DNA of 64,000 nt from Aeromicrobium erythreum (GTDB lineage Bacteria; Actinomycetota; Actinomycetes; Propionibacteriales; Nocardioidaceae): assembly GCF_001509405.1 (NCBI RefSeq), contig NZ_CP011502.1, forward strand, positions 3,410,001 to 3,474,000, given 5' to 3'. Below, piece by piece: positions 1-9,992 of the stretch; the stretch's first letter is position 1; each line of letters begins with the position of its first letter. Below the pieces are notes generated by a model. It saw only the letters and a program-made list of their open reading frames with translations, ran no database searches and was not told the DNA's origin. Made by a program: the position numbers and the translations under genes.

Positions 1-1361
1 TTGATGGTGCGCCAGGGGAACAGCGCGCCCTTCTGCGCGAGCTGGCCGGCACGGCGGCGGGCCGCGTCGAGCAGCGAGTAGCGGAAGCGCAGCGCGTTCC
101 GCGCGGCCCGCGGCGTGGTGTACGTCAGGAACGGCATGACGTAGACCTCGGTGTCCCAGAAGTAGTGGCCGCCGTAGCCGGAGCCGGTGACGCCCTTGGC
201 CGGGATGCCCTGGCCCTCCGCGCGGGCCGCGGCCTGCATGATCGAGAACAGGTTCCAGCGGATCGCCTGCTGCACCTCCGGCTGACCGGGCACCTCGACG
301 TCGGCGCGCGCCCAGAACGCGTCGAGCCACGTGCGCTGCTCGGCGCGCAGCTCGGGCACGCCGAGGTCGCGGGCGCGGTCGAGCGTGCGACGGCAGCGGT
401 CGAGCAGCTCGCGCGACGGCACGCCGCGCGACGTGTGGTACGCGACCGTCTTGGTCAGCCGGACGGGGACGCCGGGCTGCGCGGCGACCCGGTACGTGGT
501 CTTCGCGAGGTCGTCGCCGGTGACGACCCGGCTGGTGAACTCGTTCTCGGTGACGATGTCGTGGTCGGCCATCACGCCGAGCGTCATGCCGCTCTCGGCG
601 CACCGGAAGCCGAGCGCGACCCGGCCGGTGTCGCTGTCGCCCTCGTTCGTCTGCGGCTCCAGCACCCGACGGGTGAGCTGCTCGGCCTTGCGCGGGTCGC
701 TGCCCTCGCCCATGGCCTTGTGCCGGACGTGGTACTCGTCCTCGCCGTCCTGACGGTTGAGGATCTGCGAGGAGATCGCCACGGGGGCGGGGTCGTCGAG
801 CAGCGTCACCTCGAACGTCATCACCGCGAGGTGCTTCTGCTCGAGGCTGACCATGCGCGTCGACTCCACCAGCACCCGCTTGCCCGATGGGGTGCGCCAC
901 AGCAGCCGACGTCGGAGCACGCCGTCGCGCAGGTCGAGCGAGCGCTCGTACTCGTGCAGGTCGGCGACCGAGAGCAGCAGCGGCTCGTCGTCGACGTAGA
1001 GCCGGATGATCTTCGCGTCCGGGGCGTTGACGATCGTCTGACCGACGCGCGCGAACCCGAAGGCCTCCTCGGCGTGCTGGATGGGCCACGTCTCGTGGAA
1101 GCCGTTCACGAAGGTGCCGTGCGTGTGGGAGTCGCGGCCCTCCTCGACGTTGCCGCGCAGCCCGAGGTAGCCGTTGCCGACGGCGAACAGCGTCTCGGTG
1201 AGGCCGAGGTCGCCGGCGTCGTAGCGACGCTCGGTGAGCCGCCACTCGTCGGCGGGCCAGCGCGAGCGGTCGAGGAAGTCGCGCACGGGCGGCGCCTCGT
1301 GCGACGGTCCGAGGCCACGGTCCTCGTCGACGGGCTCGGTGGGCTGGTCCAGCGGCGACAT
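1..1361 (-). CDS. GH65 family disaccharide phosphorylase, 3' end missing
   Basis: Glycoside hydrolase family 65 phosphorylase (trehalose/maltose/kojibiose phosphorylase group), which splits an alpha-disaccharide with phosphate to give beta-glucose 1-phosphate. The visible 453 residues start at an ATG whose A is shared with the TGA of the upstream beta-phosphoglucomutase gene (TGATG coupling). The N-terminal beta-sandwich domain is present (GNGYLGLRG near residue 75), followed by the start of the (alpha/alpha)6 barrel with the family motif HYFWDTE near residue 400. The catalytic acid and C-terminal domain lie beyond the left edge, so substrate specificity cannot be assigned. Pairing with beta-PGM is classical for GH65 phosphorylases because beta-PGM converts their beta-G1P product to glucose 6-phosphate. 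Confidence 0.9.
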   Translation of the reverse strand, partial: MSPLDQPTEPVDEDRGLGPSHEAPPVRDFLDRSRWPADEWRLTERRYDAGDLGLTETLFAVGNGYLGLRGNVEEGRDSHTHGTFVNGFHETWPIQHAEEAFGFARVGQTIVNAPDAKIIRLYVDDEPLLLSVADLHEYERSLDLRDGVLRRRLLWRTPSGKRVLVESTRMVSLEQKHLAVMTFEVTLLDDPAPVAISSQILNRQDGEDEYHVRHKAMGEGSDPRKAEQLTRRVLEPQTNEGDSDTGRVALGFRCAESGMTLGVMADHDIVTENEFTSRVVTGDDLAKTTYRVAAQPGVPVRLTKTVAYHTSRGVPSRELLDRCRRTLDRARDLGVPELRAEQRTWLDAFWARADVEVPGQPEVQQAIRWNLFSIMQAAARAEGQGIPAKGVTGSGYGGHYFWDTEVYVMPFLTYTTPRAARNALRFRYSLLDAARRRAGQLAQKGALFPWRTI

Positions 1362-2071
1362 CAGACGAGCTCCTGCAGGTCGTCGACGACGACGTCGGCG
1401 CCGTGCTCGCGCAGCGCGTCGGCGCCCGCCCCGCGGTCGACCCCGACGACGAGACCGAAGCGTCCGGCCCGACCCGCCGCCACGCCCGACGTAGCGTCCT
1501 CGAGCACCACGGCCCGCGACGGCTCGACGTCGAGCTGTTGCCCGGCGAACAGGTAGGTGTCGGGTGCCGGCTTGCCCGCCAGCTGCCGGTCGGCGGCGAC
1601 GGCGCCGTCGACGATGATCGGGAACCGCTCGATGAGACCGGCGGCGCGCAGGACCTTCGGGGCGTTGCGCGAGCTGGAGACGACGGCCACGCGCGTGCCG
1701 CGCTCGGCGAGTGCGTCGAGCAGGGCGACGGAGCCGGGGTAGGCCTGGACGCCGTCGCGGTCGAGGATCTCCTCGAAGAGGACGTTCTTGCGGTTGCCGA
1801 GCCCGCCGACCGTCTCCTCCTCGGGCGCGTCGTCGGGCGTGCCCTCGGGCAGCTCGATGCCGCGCGACTCCAGGAAGGAGCGGACGCCGTCGTAGCGCGG
1901 CTTGCCGTCGACGTAGCGGTAGTAGTCGGCGTCGGTGTACGGCTCCTTGACACCGCGCTCGCTCAGCACGTCGTTGAACATCTGGTCCCAGGCGCGCCGG
2001 TGCACCTCGGCGGTCGGCGTGATCACGCCGTCGAGGTCGAAGAGGGCCGCGTCGTAGTCGCTCCAGTCCAC
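1361..2071 (-). CDS. pgmB: Beta-phosphoglucomutase, HAD superfamily
   Basis: HAD-type phosphatase/mutase of 236 residues, likely beta-phosphoglucomutase interconverting beta-glucose 1-phosphate and glucose 6-phosphate. Visible motifs are FDLDGVITPTAEVH (motif I, residues 10-23, with nucleophile and acid/base Asp), VVSSS (motif II), GKPAPDTYLFA (motif III Lys) and VLEDATSGVAAG (motif IV acidic pair). The chosen GTG start lies directly before the first beta strand. A TACGCT box ends six bases upstream of it, fitting a leaderless transcript. Its stop overlaps the start of the GH65 gene, so the two are translationally coupled and act in sequence. A closely related HAD phosphatase is the alternative. 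Confidence 0.88.
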   Translation of the reverse strand: MDWSDYDAALFDLDGVITPTAEVHRRAWDQMFNDVLSERGVKEPYTDADYYRYVDGKPRYDGVRSFLESRGIELPEGTPDDAPEEETVGGLGNRKNVLFEEILDRDGVQAYPGSVALLDALAERGTRVAVVSSSRNAPKVLRAAGLIERFPIIVDGAVAADRQLAGKPAPDTYLFAGQQLDVEPSRAVVLEDATSGVAAGRAGRFGLVVGVDRGAGADALREHGADVVVDDLQELV

Positions 2072-2305
2072 GCGAGAAGCGTAGGCGGGTCTCGTGTCGG
2101 CCACGTGAACGGTGTCGAGTTCGGGTGCGGACACGGCGGCGCTCGCGCTCGTCGAGGTGCGCGGGCCGCGACTCGCGTCGGAGCACGGATGCAGACTCTT
2201 GCGTGCCGTCGGCGCAGGCGCTGGCGACCCGTCCCACGCGTGCGTCGGGACACACGGACCTCGCCGAAGTGGTGGGCGGGGCCGGTCGCGACCATGCTGG
2301 GCGTC

Positions 2306-4270
2306 ATGGCCTTCCCCGACGACGATCTCGCCGCCCTCGCCGCGGCCCACGGTGTCGCCGTGTCCTACGAGGGGTCCGACCGCAGCCCGGTCGACGTCGA
2401 CCCCGACGTGGTCGTCGCGGTGCTGTCCGAGCTCGGTGTCGACGCGAGCACGCCGGAGTCGGTCGCGAGCGCCCTGGACGCCGTCCGGTCGACCCGCTCG
2501 CCCGTGCCCGGCACGGTGGCCGTGGTGCAGGGCCAGGCGCGCGACCTCGGCGTGCGCGGTCGGGTGGAGCTGGAGGACGGCACCACCCTCGACGTCGACG
2601 GCACGCTGCCGGCCGACCTGCCCCTGGGCTGGCACCGCCTCGTCACCGACGACCGCGACGAGGTCACGGTCGTCGTGGCGCCGGCGCGGCTGCCGGAGGT
2701 GCCGCGGACCTGGGGCTGGATGCTGCAGCTGTACTCCGTCCACTCGTCGGGCTCGTGGCAGATGGGCGACCTCGCCGACCTCGCCGAGCTGGCCCGGCGC
2801 GCCGCGACCGAGCAGGGCGCGGGGGTCCTGCTCGTCAATCCCGTGCAGGCGTTCGTGCCGTCGACGCCGCTCGTCCGCTCGCCGTACTCGCCGTCGAGCC
2901 GACGCTTCGCGAGCCCGCTCTACCTGCGCGTCACCGACGTGGCCGCCTTCGCCGCCGCCGACGACGCCACCCGCGAGGAGGTGCTGGGGCTCGCGCCCGA
3001 CCCTGAGCCGGCCGACGACCTGCTCGACCACGACGCCGTGTGGGACGCCAAGCGCCAGGCGCTCGAGCTGCTGCGACCCTTCGCCGCGCCCGACGAGGAC
3101 CCCGACCTCGAGGCCGAGCCCGACCTCGCCGCGTTCGCGACGTTCTCCGCCCTCGCCGAGCGGCACGGAGCCGACTGGCGCGAGTGGCCGGAGGAGCTGC
3201 GCGACCCGACGTCGGACGCCGTGGCACGCAGCCGCGCCGACCTCGCCGACCGCGTTGCGTTCCACGCGTGGCTGCAGCACCTGTGCCGCGAGCAGCTCGA
3301 CACCGCCCGCGACGCCGCGCACGACGCCGGCATGGCCGTCGGCCTCGTCCACGACCTGCCCGTGGGCGTGCACCCGGGCGGCGCCGACGCGTGGGCGCTG
3401 CAGGACGTGTTCGCCTCCGACGTCCGCGTGGGCTGCCCCGCCGACGCGTTCAACCCGCTCGGCCAGGACTGGGGCCTGCCGCCCTGGCGGCCCGACCGCC
3501 TGCTCGAGACGGGCTACGCCCCGTTCCGCGACGTGGTGCGCAGCGTGCTGCGCCACGGCGACGGCATCCGCGTCGACCACGTCGCCGGTCTGTGGCGGCT
3601 CTGGTGGATCCCGCCGGGTGAGCCGGCCCACCGAGGCGCCTACGTGCACTACGACGCCGACGTGATGCTCGCGGTGCTGCTGCTCGAGGCCACCCGCGCC
3701 GGCGCGGTCGTGGTCGGCGAGGACCTCGGGACCGTCGAGGACATCGTCACGACGACCATGCACGAGCGCGGGCTGCTCAGCTCGGCCGTGCTCTGGTTCG
3801 AGCGCGACTGGGACGCGCCCGGACAGCCGCACGTCCCGCCCCGCGCGTGGGAGCCGGAGACGATGGCGAGCATCAGCACGCACGACCTCCCGACCGTCGA
3901 GGGGTGGCTGCGCGACGAGCGCATCCGCGTGCAGGCTGACCTCGACCTCCTCGGCGAGCCCGTCGAGGACGCGCTCGCCACCGCCGCGTCCGACCGCGAG
4001 GCGCTGCTCGCGCTGCTGCGCGAGGAGGGCATCGACACCGACGACCTGCTCGTCGCGCTGCACGCCGTCATCGCACCGGCCGCCTCGCGGCTCGTGCTCA
4101 GCTCGCCCGCCGACGCCGTGGGTCAGGTGCGCCAGCCGAACCTGCCCGGCACGGTCGACGAGTACCCGAACTGGCGGGTGCGCCTGCCCGTCGACCTCGA
4201 CGCGTTCTTCGACCACGACCGGGTACGGGCAGCGGTGGCGCCCCTGCGAGCCGCCCGGCCGACCCCCTGA
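2306..4270 (+). CDS. malQ: 4-alpha-glucanotransferase (amylomaltase)
   Basis: GH77 amylomaltase of about 654 residues, transferring maltodextrin segments between glucans in the cytoplasm. Family signatures are SPYSPSSRRF near residue 195 and CPADAFNPLGQDWGLPPW near 375. Catalytic regions are RVDHVAGLW (nucleophile Asp, about 421), EDLGTVE (acid Glu, about 470) and STHDLPT (about 522). The N-terminal extra domain is the long actinobacterial form. Two in-frame ATGs exist, at 2294 and 2306. I chose 2306, just before the first conserved helix, without a strong ribosome site to decide. It is divergent from the beta-PGM/GH65 pair and precedes glgX by 35 bases, so it probably heads the malQ-glgX-treY operon. 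Confidence 0.93.
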   Translation: MAFPDDDLAALAAAHGVAVSYEGSDRSPVDVDPDVVVAVLSELGVDASTPESVASALDAVRSTRSPVPGTVAVVQGQARDLGVRGRVELEDGTTLDVDGTLPADLPLGWHRLVTDDRDEVTVVVAPARLPEVPRTWGWMLQLYSVHSSGSWQMGDLADLAELARRAATEQGAGVLLVNPVQAFVPSTPLVRSPYSPSSRRFASPLYLRVTDVAAFAAADDATREEVLGLAPDPEPADDLLDHDAVWDAKRQALELLRPFAAPDEDPDLEAEPDLAAFATFSALAERHGADWREWPEELRDPTSDAVARSRADLADRVAFHAWLQHLCREQLDTARDAAHDAGMAVGLVHDLPVGVHPGGADAWALQDVFASDVRVGCPADAFNPLGQDWGLPPWRPDRLLETGYAPFRDVVRSVLRHGDGIRVDHVAGLWRLWWIPPGEPAHRGAYVHYDADVMLAVLLLEATRAGAVVVGEDLGTVEDIVTTTMHERGLLSSAVLWFERDWDAPGQPHVPPRAWEPETMASISTHDLPTVEGWLRDERIRVQADLDLLGEPVEDALATAASDREALLALLREEGIDTDDLLVALHAVIAPAASRLVLSSPADAVGQVRQPNLPGTVDEYPNWRVRLPVDLDAFFDHDRVRAAVAPLRAARPTP

Positions 4271-4305
4271 CCCGCACCACCCACCCCCCACGACGAGGAG
4301 ACCCC

Positions 4306-6417
4306 GTGCGCACCTGGCCCGGATCGCCCTACCCGCTCGGCGCCACGTACGACGGCACCGGCACCAACTTCGCCCTGTTCTCCGAGGTCGCCGAGCACGT
4401 GGAGCTCTGCCTCTTCGACGAGTCCGGCACCGAGACCCGCGTCCGCCTGGAGGAGGTCGACGGCTTCGTGCACCACGGGTTCCTGCCCGGCATCGGCCCG
4501 GGCCAGCGCTACGGCTACCGGGTGCACGGCCCCTGGGACCCCGAGCAGGGCCTGCGCTGCAATCCGCAGAAGCTGCTCATCGACCCCTACGCCAAGGCCG
4601 TCCAGGGCCAGCCCGACTGGGACCCGTCCCTCTTCGCCTACGAGATGGGCTCGCCCGAGGAGCCGAACGACGACGACTCCGCGGGCCACGTGCCGTTCTC
4701 GCTCGTCGTCGACCCGTACTTCGACTGGGCCGACGACCGGCTGCCGCGCCACCCGTACCACGAGACGATCGTGTACGAGGCGCACGTGCGGGGCCTGACG
4801 ATGACGCACCCCGACGTCCCCGAGGAGCTGCGCGGCACCTACGCCGCCCTCGCGCACCCGGCGATCGTCGAGCACCTGACCGGCCTCGGGGTGACGGCGA
4901 TCGAGCTGCTCCCGGTGCACCAGTTCGTCACCGACCACTACCTCGTAGAGAAGGACCTGACGAACTACTGGGGCTACAACACGATCGGCTTCTTCGCCCC
5001 GCACGACGCCTACGCCTCCCACCCCGGGCGTCAGGTGCAGGAGTTCAAGGGCATGGTGCGCGAGCTCCACGCGGCCGGCATCGAGGTCATCCTCGACGTC
5101 GTCTACAACCACACGGCGGAGGGCAACCACCTCGGCCCGACGCTCTCGATGCGCGGCATCGACAACCAGGCGTACTACCGGCTCGTCGAGGACGACCCGC
5201 AGCACTACATGGACTACACGGGCACCGGCAACTCGCTGAACGTGCGCCACCCCAGCCCGCTGCAGCTCATCATGGACTCGCTGCGCTACTGGGTGACCGA
5301 GATGCACGTCGACGGGTTCCGCTTCGACCTTGCCGCCACGCTCGCCCGCGAGTTCTACGACGTCGACAAGCTCGCGACCTTCTTCGAGCTCGTGCAGCAG
5401 GACCCGGTGGTCAGCCAGGTCAAGCTCATCGCCGAGCCGTGGGACGTCGGCCCGGGCGGCTACCAGGTGGGCAACTTCCCGCCGCTCTGGACCGAGTGGA
5501 ACGGCCTGTACCGCGACACCGTGCGCGACTTCTGGCGCGGCGAGCCGGCGACGCTCGGCGAGTTCGCGTCGCGCATCAGCGGCTCGTCCGACCTGTACCA
5601 GGACACCGGCCGCCGGCCCTACGCGTCGATCAACTTCGTCACGGCGCACGACGGGTTCACGCTCGACGACCTCGTCTCCTACGAGCAGAAGCACAACGAC
5701 GCGAACGGCGAGGACGGCCGCGACGGCGCCGACGACAACCGCTCGTGGAACTGCGGCGTCGAGGGCCCGACCGACGATCCCGAGGTGCTCGACCTGCGCC
5801 GGCGCCAGCGTCGCAACTTCCTGGCCACGCTGCTGCTCTCGCAGGGCGTGCCGATGGTGCTGCACGGCGACGAGCTCGGCCGGTCGCAGGGCGGCAACAA
5901 CAACGTCTACTGCCAGGACAACGAGACGTCCTGGATCGACTGGGACCTCGACGAGCACGAGCACGCCCTGCTCGGGTTCACGTCGGCGCTCGCCGCGTTC
6001 CGCACGGCGCACCCCGTGTTCCGCCGGCGTCGCTTCTTCCAGGGCAAGCCGGTCCGCAAGGCCGACGAGCTGCGCGACATCGCGTGGTTCACGCCGGCCG
6101 GGGAGGAGATGACCGACGAGAACTGGGACGACGACTTCGGCCGCGCGGTCGCCGTGTTCCTCAACGGCCGGGCGATCGACGAGCGCGACGAGCGCGGTGA
6201 GCGGGTCGTCGACGACTCCTTCCTGCTCGCCTTCAACGCCCACCACGAGGACATCACGTTCACCGTCCCCGACGGCGAGTACGCGAGCACGTGGGCCCTC
6301 GTCGTCGACACGGCGAGCGGCACGGTCGCCGAGCCGGGCGACGAGCTCGTGGCCGGCGGCGCGACGCTCGACGTGACGGCCCGCTCGCTCGTGGTGCTGC
6401 AGCGGGTCGAGTCGTGA
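4306..6417 (+). CDS. glgX: Glycogen debranching enzyme GlgX/TreX (first copy)
   Basis: GH13 isoamylase-type debranching enzyme, 703 residues, hydrolysing alpha-1,6 branch points to release maltooligosaccharides for TreY. An N-terminal CBM48 domain (about residues 8-100) is followed by a TIM barrel. Region I is DVVYNH near 264, the nucleophile region is DGFRFDLAA near 335-343, the acid is in LIAEPWD near 374, and TAHDG lies near 446. The start follows GGAGACCCC, with GACGAGGAG just upstream. The stop overlaps the GTG start of treY in a GTGA tetranucleotide, the standard treX-treY coupling. A second full-length paralog lies at 15392-17521. Confidence 0.95.
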   Translation: MRTWPGSPYPLGATYDGTGTNFALFSEVAEHVELCLFDESGTETRVRLEEVDGFVHHGFLPGIGPGQRYGYRVHGPWDPEQGLRCNPQKLLIDPYAKAVQGQPDWDPSLFAYEMGSPEEPNDDDSAGHVPFSLVVDPYFDWADDRLPRHPYHETIVYEAHVRGLTMTHPDVPEELRGTYAALAHPAIVEHLTGLGVTAIELLPVHQFVTDHYLVEKDLTNYWGYNTIGFFAPHDAYASHPGRQVQEFKGMVRELHAAGIEVILDVVYNHTAEGNHLGPTLSMRGIDNQAYYRLVEDDPQHYMDYTGTGNSLNVRHPSPLQLIMDSLRYWVTEMHVDGFRFDLAATLAREFYDVDKLATFFELVQQDPVVSQVKLIAEPWDVGPGGYQVGNFPPLWTEWNGLYRDTVRDFWRGEPATLGEFASRISGSSDLYQDTGRRPYASINFVTAHDGFTLDDLVSYEQKHNDANGEDGRDGADDNRSWNCGVEGPTDDPEVLDLRRRQRRNFLATLLLSQGVPMVLHGDELGRSQGGNNNVYCQDNETSWIDWDLDEHEHALLGFTSALAAFRTAHPVFRRRRFFQGKPVRKADELRDIAWFTPAGEEMTDENWDDDFGRAVAVFLNGRAIDERDERGERVVDDSFLLAFNAHHEDITFTVPDGEYASTWALVVDTASGTVAEPGDELVAGGATLDVTARSLVVLQRVES

Positions 6418-8705
6418 GCGCGCCCAGCTCGACCTACCGCCTGCAGCTGCGGCCGGGGTTCGGCTTCGCCGAGGCGCAGGCGCTCGTGCCCTACCTGCGC
6501 GACCTCGGGGTTGGCGCGGTGTACGTCTCCCCCGTGCTCGACGCGACGCCGGGCTCGACGCACGGCTACGACGTCACCGACCCCACGCAGGCCCGTCCCG
6601 AGCTGGGCGGTCCGGAGGGCTGGGACGCGTTCACGGCGACGGTGCGCGAGGCGGGGCTCGGCCTCGTCGTCGACGTCGTGCCGAACCACATGTCGGTCGA
6701 GGTGCCCCGCACGAACCCCTGGTGGTGGTCGGTGCTGGCCGAGGGCAAGGCGTCGCCGTGGGCGGGCCACTTCGACGTCGACTGGTCGCGCGGGCGCGTG
6801 CTGGTGCCGGTGCTCGGTGACGACGCCGACGTCGCCGAGCTGGCCCTCGACGGCGACGAGCTCACGTACTACGACCACCGCTTCCCGATCGACGCCGGCA
6901 CGCTGGCCGACCCGTCGTTCGCCTCGATGACGCCGCAGCAGGTGCACGACCGTCAGCACTACGAGCTGGTCGGCTGGCGGCGAGGCGGGTCGGAGCTGAA
7001 CTACCGACGCTTCTTCGACATCACGACGCTCGCCGCCGTGCGGGTCGAGGACCCCGACGTCTTCGACGACACGCACCGAGAGGTGCTGCGCTGGGTCGAG
7101 GAAGGGCGGGTCACGGGTCTGCGCATCGACCACCCCGACGGGCTCTCCGACCCGGGCGCCTACCTGCGGCGGCTGCACGAGGCCGCCCCCGACGCGTGGC
7201 TGGTGGTCGAGAAGATCCTGCACCCGGGCGAGGAGCTGCCGACGACCTGGCCCGTCGACGGCACCACCGGCTACGACGCGATGCGCGAGGTCGCCGGCGT
7301 GCTGCTCGACCCGGCCGGCGAGGCACCTTGGCAGGCGCTCACCGAGCGGCTCGGCGCGCCCGCCGACTACGCGGCGGTCGAGGAGGACGCCCGACGCATG
7401 GTCACCCAGAAGGTGCTCGTGGCCGAGGTGCGTCGTATCGCCGCCTTGGTGCGCGACGTCCACGAGGACGCCGCGCGGACCGCCGTGGCCGAGACGATGG
7501 TCGCGTTCGGCGTGTACCGGTCCTACCTCCCCGAGGCGGGACGCGAGGCCTGGGACGCGGCGATCGAGCGCGCCCGCACGCGTCGGCCCGACGTCGACCC
7601 GGCCATCCGTGCCCTCGACGTGCAGGTGACCGAGGAAGCGAGCGGCGAGCTCGCCACCCGCATCCAGCAGACGTCGGGGATGGTCGTCGCCAAGGGGACC
7701 GAGGACACCACCTTCTACCGCTTCACCCGCTTCGCGGCGCTCAACGAGGTCGGCGGCTCCCCGGACGTCTGGGGCGTCGACGTCGACGGGTTCCACGCGC
7801 TGGCCGCGGCGCGCGAGGCCGACCACCCGACGGCCATGACCGCCCTGACGACGCACGACACGAAGCGCTCCGAGGACACCCGCGCGCGCATGCTGGTGCT
7901 CGCCGAGCTCGGCGAGGAGGTCACGTCGACGGTCGCGGACTGGTCGGCGCGCTGCGGCATCGACGAGCCCGCGCTCGACCTGCTCGCGTGGCAGACGCTG
8001 CTCGGCGCCTGGCCGATCAGCGACGAGCGGCTGTCGGACTACCTGCTGAAGGCCGCCCGCGAGTCGAAGCTCCGGACCACGTGGACCGAGACCGACGAGG
8101 CGTTCGAGGAGTCCGTCGCGGCGTGGCCGGCGCGGGTCCGCACCGAGCTCGGCCAGGAGGTGCAGGCGCTGGTCGGGCGGGTCCAGGCGTCCGGCTGGAC
8201 GGTGTCGCTGTCGCAGAAGCTGCTGCAGCTGGCCGGCCCGGGCGTCCCCGACGTCTACCAGGGCACGGAGGGGTGGGACTTCTCGCTGGTCGACCCCGAC
8301 AACCGTCGCGCCGTCGACCACGAGGCGTTCCGCACCCTGCTGCGTCGCCTCGACGACGGCTGGCTGCCGCACGTCGACGCGTCGGGTGCCGCGAAGACGT
8401 CGATCGTGCGTCGGGTGCTGACCCTGCGTCGCGACCGGCCAGAGCTGTTCCGCGGGTACACGCCGCTGGCGGCGTCGGGCGAGGCCGCCGACCACGCGCT
8501 GGCGTTCGGTCGCAGCGACGACCTGGTGGCCGTCGCGACCCGTCTCCCGGTCGGGCTCGAGCGCCGCGGCGGCTGGGGCGACACCACCCTCCCGCTCGGC
8601 CCCGGGACGTGGACCGACGCCCTCACCGGCGAGGGGCTCGACGGCGGCGACGTCCGGCTCGCTGACCTCCTCGCCACCTACCCCGTCGCCCTCCTCACCC
8701 GCTGA
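6414..8705 (+). CDS. treY: Maltooligosyl trehalose synthase TreY
   Basis: GH13 enzyme of 763 residues that isomerises the reducing-end alpha-1,4 linkage of maltooligosaccharides to alpha-1,1, giving maltooligosyl trehalose for TreZ. The N-terminus STYRLQL directly after the GTG start, STHGYDVTD near residue 45 and DVVPNHMS near 86 are typical. The nucleophile lies in LRIDHPDGL near 236, the acid in VVEKILHPGEE near 264, and TTHDTKRSED near 479. The start overlaps the glgX stop (GTGA). Length is normal for the family. TreZ, its partner, is not next but lies after an intervening aldo/keto reductase. Confidence 0.95.
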   Translation: MSAPSSTYRLQLRPGFGFAEAQALVPYLRDLGVGAVYVSPVLDATPGSTHGYDVTDPTQARPELGGPEGWDAFTATVREAGLGLVVDVVPNHMSVEVPRTNPWWWSVLAEGKASPWAGHFDVDWSRGRVLVPVLGDDADVAELALDGDELTYYDHRFPIDAGTLADPSFASMTPQQVHDRQHYELVGWRRGGSELNYRRFFDITTLAAVRVEDPDVFDDTHREVLRWVEEGRVTGLRIDHPDGLSDPGAYLRRLHEAAPDAWLVVEKILHPGEELPTTWPVDGTTGYDAMREVAGVLLDPAGEAPWQALTERLGAPADYAAVEEDARRMVTQKVLVAEVRRIAALVRDVHEDAARTAVAETMVAFGVYRSYLPEAGREAWDAAIERARTRRPDVDPAIRALDVQVTEEASGELATRIQQTSGMVVAKGTEDTTFYRFTRFAALNEVGGSPDVWGVDVDGFHALAAAREADHPTAMTALTTHDTKRSEDTRARMLVLAELGEEVTSTVADWSARCGIDEPALDLLAWQTLLGAWPISDERLSDYLLKAARESKLRTTWTETDEAFEESVAAWPARVRTELGQEVQALVGRVQASGWTVSLSQKLLQLAGPGVPDVYQGTEGWDFSLVDPDNRRAVDHEAFRTLLRRLDDGWLPHVDASGAAKTSIVRRVLTLRRDRPELFRGYTPLAASGEAADHALAFGRSDDLVAVATRLPVGLERRGGWGDTTLPLGPGTWTDALTGEGLDGGDVRLADLLATYPVALLTR

Positions 8706-8985
8706 CGCCTTCGGCGTGGTCTCTCCGTCGCGACGATGCGACGGTTCGACGTAGTCCCAGCGAGACCTTCGCTGGTCGAGTAGGTCGGACGGCGAGCGCC
8801 AGCGAGCTCGTCCGGCCGTATCGAGACCACCCTGCAACGGCCCCGCGTGACCCACCCCGCGCTGACCCGCCCGGAATGGTCTCGATACGGCACCGCGAGC
8901 TCGCTGGCGCTCGCCGCGGCGCCTACTCGACCAGCGAGGTGCTCGGCCGGGTCGCGCGACGGCGCAGCGCGCCTAGGCTCGGGGC
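8706..8985. repeat. Intergenic palindromic repeats (GGTCTCGATACG / CTACTCGACCAGCG type)
   Basis: Non-coding stretch after treY holding two halves of a long interspersed palindrome. One half reads CGCTGGTCGAGTAG ... CGTATCGAGACCACC (8769-8832) and the other reads GGTCTCGATACG ... CTACTCGACCAGCG (8878-8937). The arms are reverse complements of each other. A poorer fragment sits at 8716-8765. The same family forms the array at 55779-56530 and a degenerate half-copy at 15235-15298. No gene is visible here. The TAGGCT box at 8974-8979, six bases before the next ATG, is a likely -10 element for the downstream gene. Confidence 0.8.
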
Positions 8986-9990
8986 ATGGAGTTCAGGTAC
9001 CTCGGGAACAGCGGCCTCAAGGTCAGCGAGATCATCTACGGCAACTGGCTGACCCACGGGTCGCAGGTCGAGAACGAGGCGGCCACGGCATGCGTGCGGG
9101 CCGCGCTCGACGCCGGCATCACGACGTTCGACACCGCCGACGTGTACGCCAACGGCAAGGCCGAGAGCGTGCTCGGCGAGGCGCTGAAGGGCGAGCGGCG
9201 CGCGTCGCTGGAGATCCTCACCAAGGTCTACTGGCCCACCGGCCCCGGCGGACCCAACGACACCGGACTCTCCCGCAAGCACATCATGGAGTCCATCGAC
9301 GGCTCGCTGCAGCGGCTGCAGACCGACTACGTCGACCTCTACCAGGCGCACCGCTACGACCACGAGACGCCGCTGGAGGAGACGATGCAGGCGTTCGCCG
9401 ACGTCGTCCGCGCCGGCAAGGCGCACTACATCGGCGTCAGCGAGTGGACCGCCGACCAGATCCGCGCCGGGCAGGAGCTCGCCCGCGACCTCGGCTTCCG
9501 GCTCGTCTCGAACCAGCCGCAGTACTCGATGCTCTGGCGCGTCATCGAGGGCGAGGTCGTGCCCGCGAGCCGCGAGCTGGGCCTGTCGCAGATCGTGTGG
9601 TCTCCGATCGCCCAGGGCGTGCTCACCGGCAAGTACGAGCCCGGCGCCGCGCCGCCCGAAGGCAGCCGTGCGACCGACGAGAAGGGCGGCGCCGACATGA
9701 TCAAGCGCTTCCTCGACGACGAGGTGCTCACCGCCGTGCAGGGGCTGCGTCCGGTCGCCGACGACCTCGGCATCACGATGGCCCAGCTCGCCATCGCCTG
9801 GGTGCTGGCGAACGACAACGTCGCCGGCGCGATCGTCGGGGCCTCGCGCCCCGAGCAGGTCGAGTCGAACGCCGCCGCGAGCGGGATCACCCTCGACGAC
9901 GACGTGCTCGCGACCATCGACGAGGTGCTGGGCAGCATCCCGACGACCGACCCGAGCAAGACGGCGTCGCCGCCCACGCGGGTGGTCTGA
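8986..9990 (+). CDS. Aldo/keto reductase, Kv-beta-like
   Basis: NADPH-dependent aldo/keto reductase of 334 residues, (beta/alpha)8 barrel, closest in pattern to the Kv-channel beta-subunit-like AKRs. Visible are RYLGNSGLKVS at the N-terminus, FDTADVYANGKAES (catalytic Asp and Tyr, about residues 46-59), the catalytic Lys in ILTKVYW and the catalytic-His position in YQAHRYD near 125. The coenzyme-binding end GASRPEQVESNAAA lies near 285. The ATG follows TAGGCT by six bases and lacks a Shine-Dalgarno site, fitting leaderless translation. It ends two bases before treZ, so the two are co-transcribed. Its substrate is unknown and a link to trehalose metabolism is only positional. Confidence 0.9.
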   Translation: MEFRYLGNSGLKVSEIIYGNWLTHGSQVENEAATACVRAALDAGITTFDTADVYANGKAESVLGEALKGERRASLEILTKVYWPTGPGGPNDTGLSRKHIMESIDGSLQRLQTDYVDLYQAHRYDHETPLEETMQAFADVVRAGKAHYIGVSEWTADQIRAGQELARDLGFRLVSNQPQYSMLWRVIEGEVVPASRELGLSQIVWSPIAQGVLTGKYEPGAAPPEGSRATDEKGGADMIKRFLDDEVLTAVQGLRPVADDLGITMAQLAIAWVLANDNVAGAIVGASRPEQVESNAAASGITLDDDVLATIDEVLGSIPTTDPSKTASPPTRVV

Positions 9991-9992
9991 GC

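Noticed and set aside
1361..4291. Very long minus-strand frame opposite malQ continuing into beta-PGM
   Set aside because: Only the 1361-2071 part has protein motifs. The rest is a by-product of GC-rich third positions opposite malQ.
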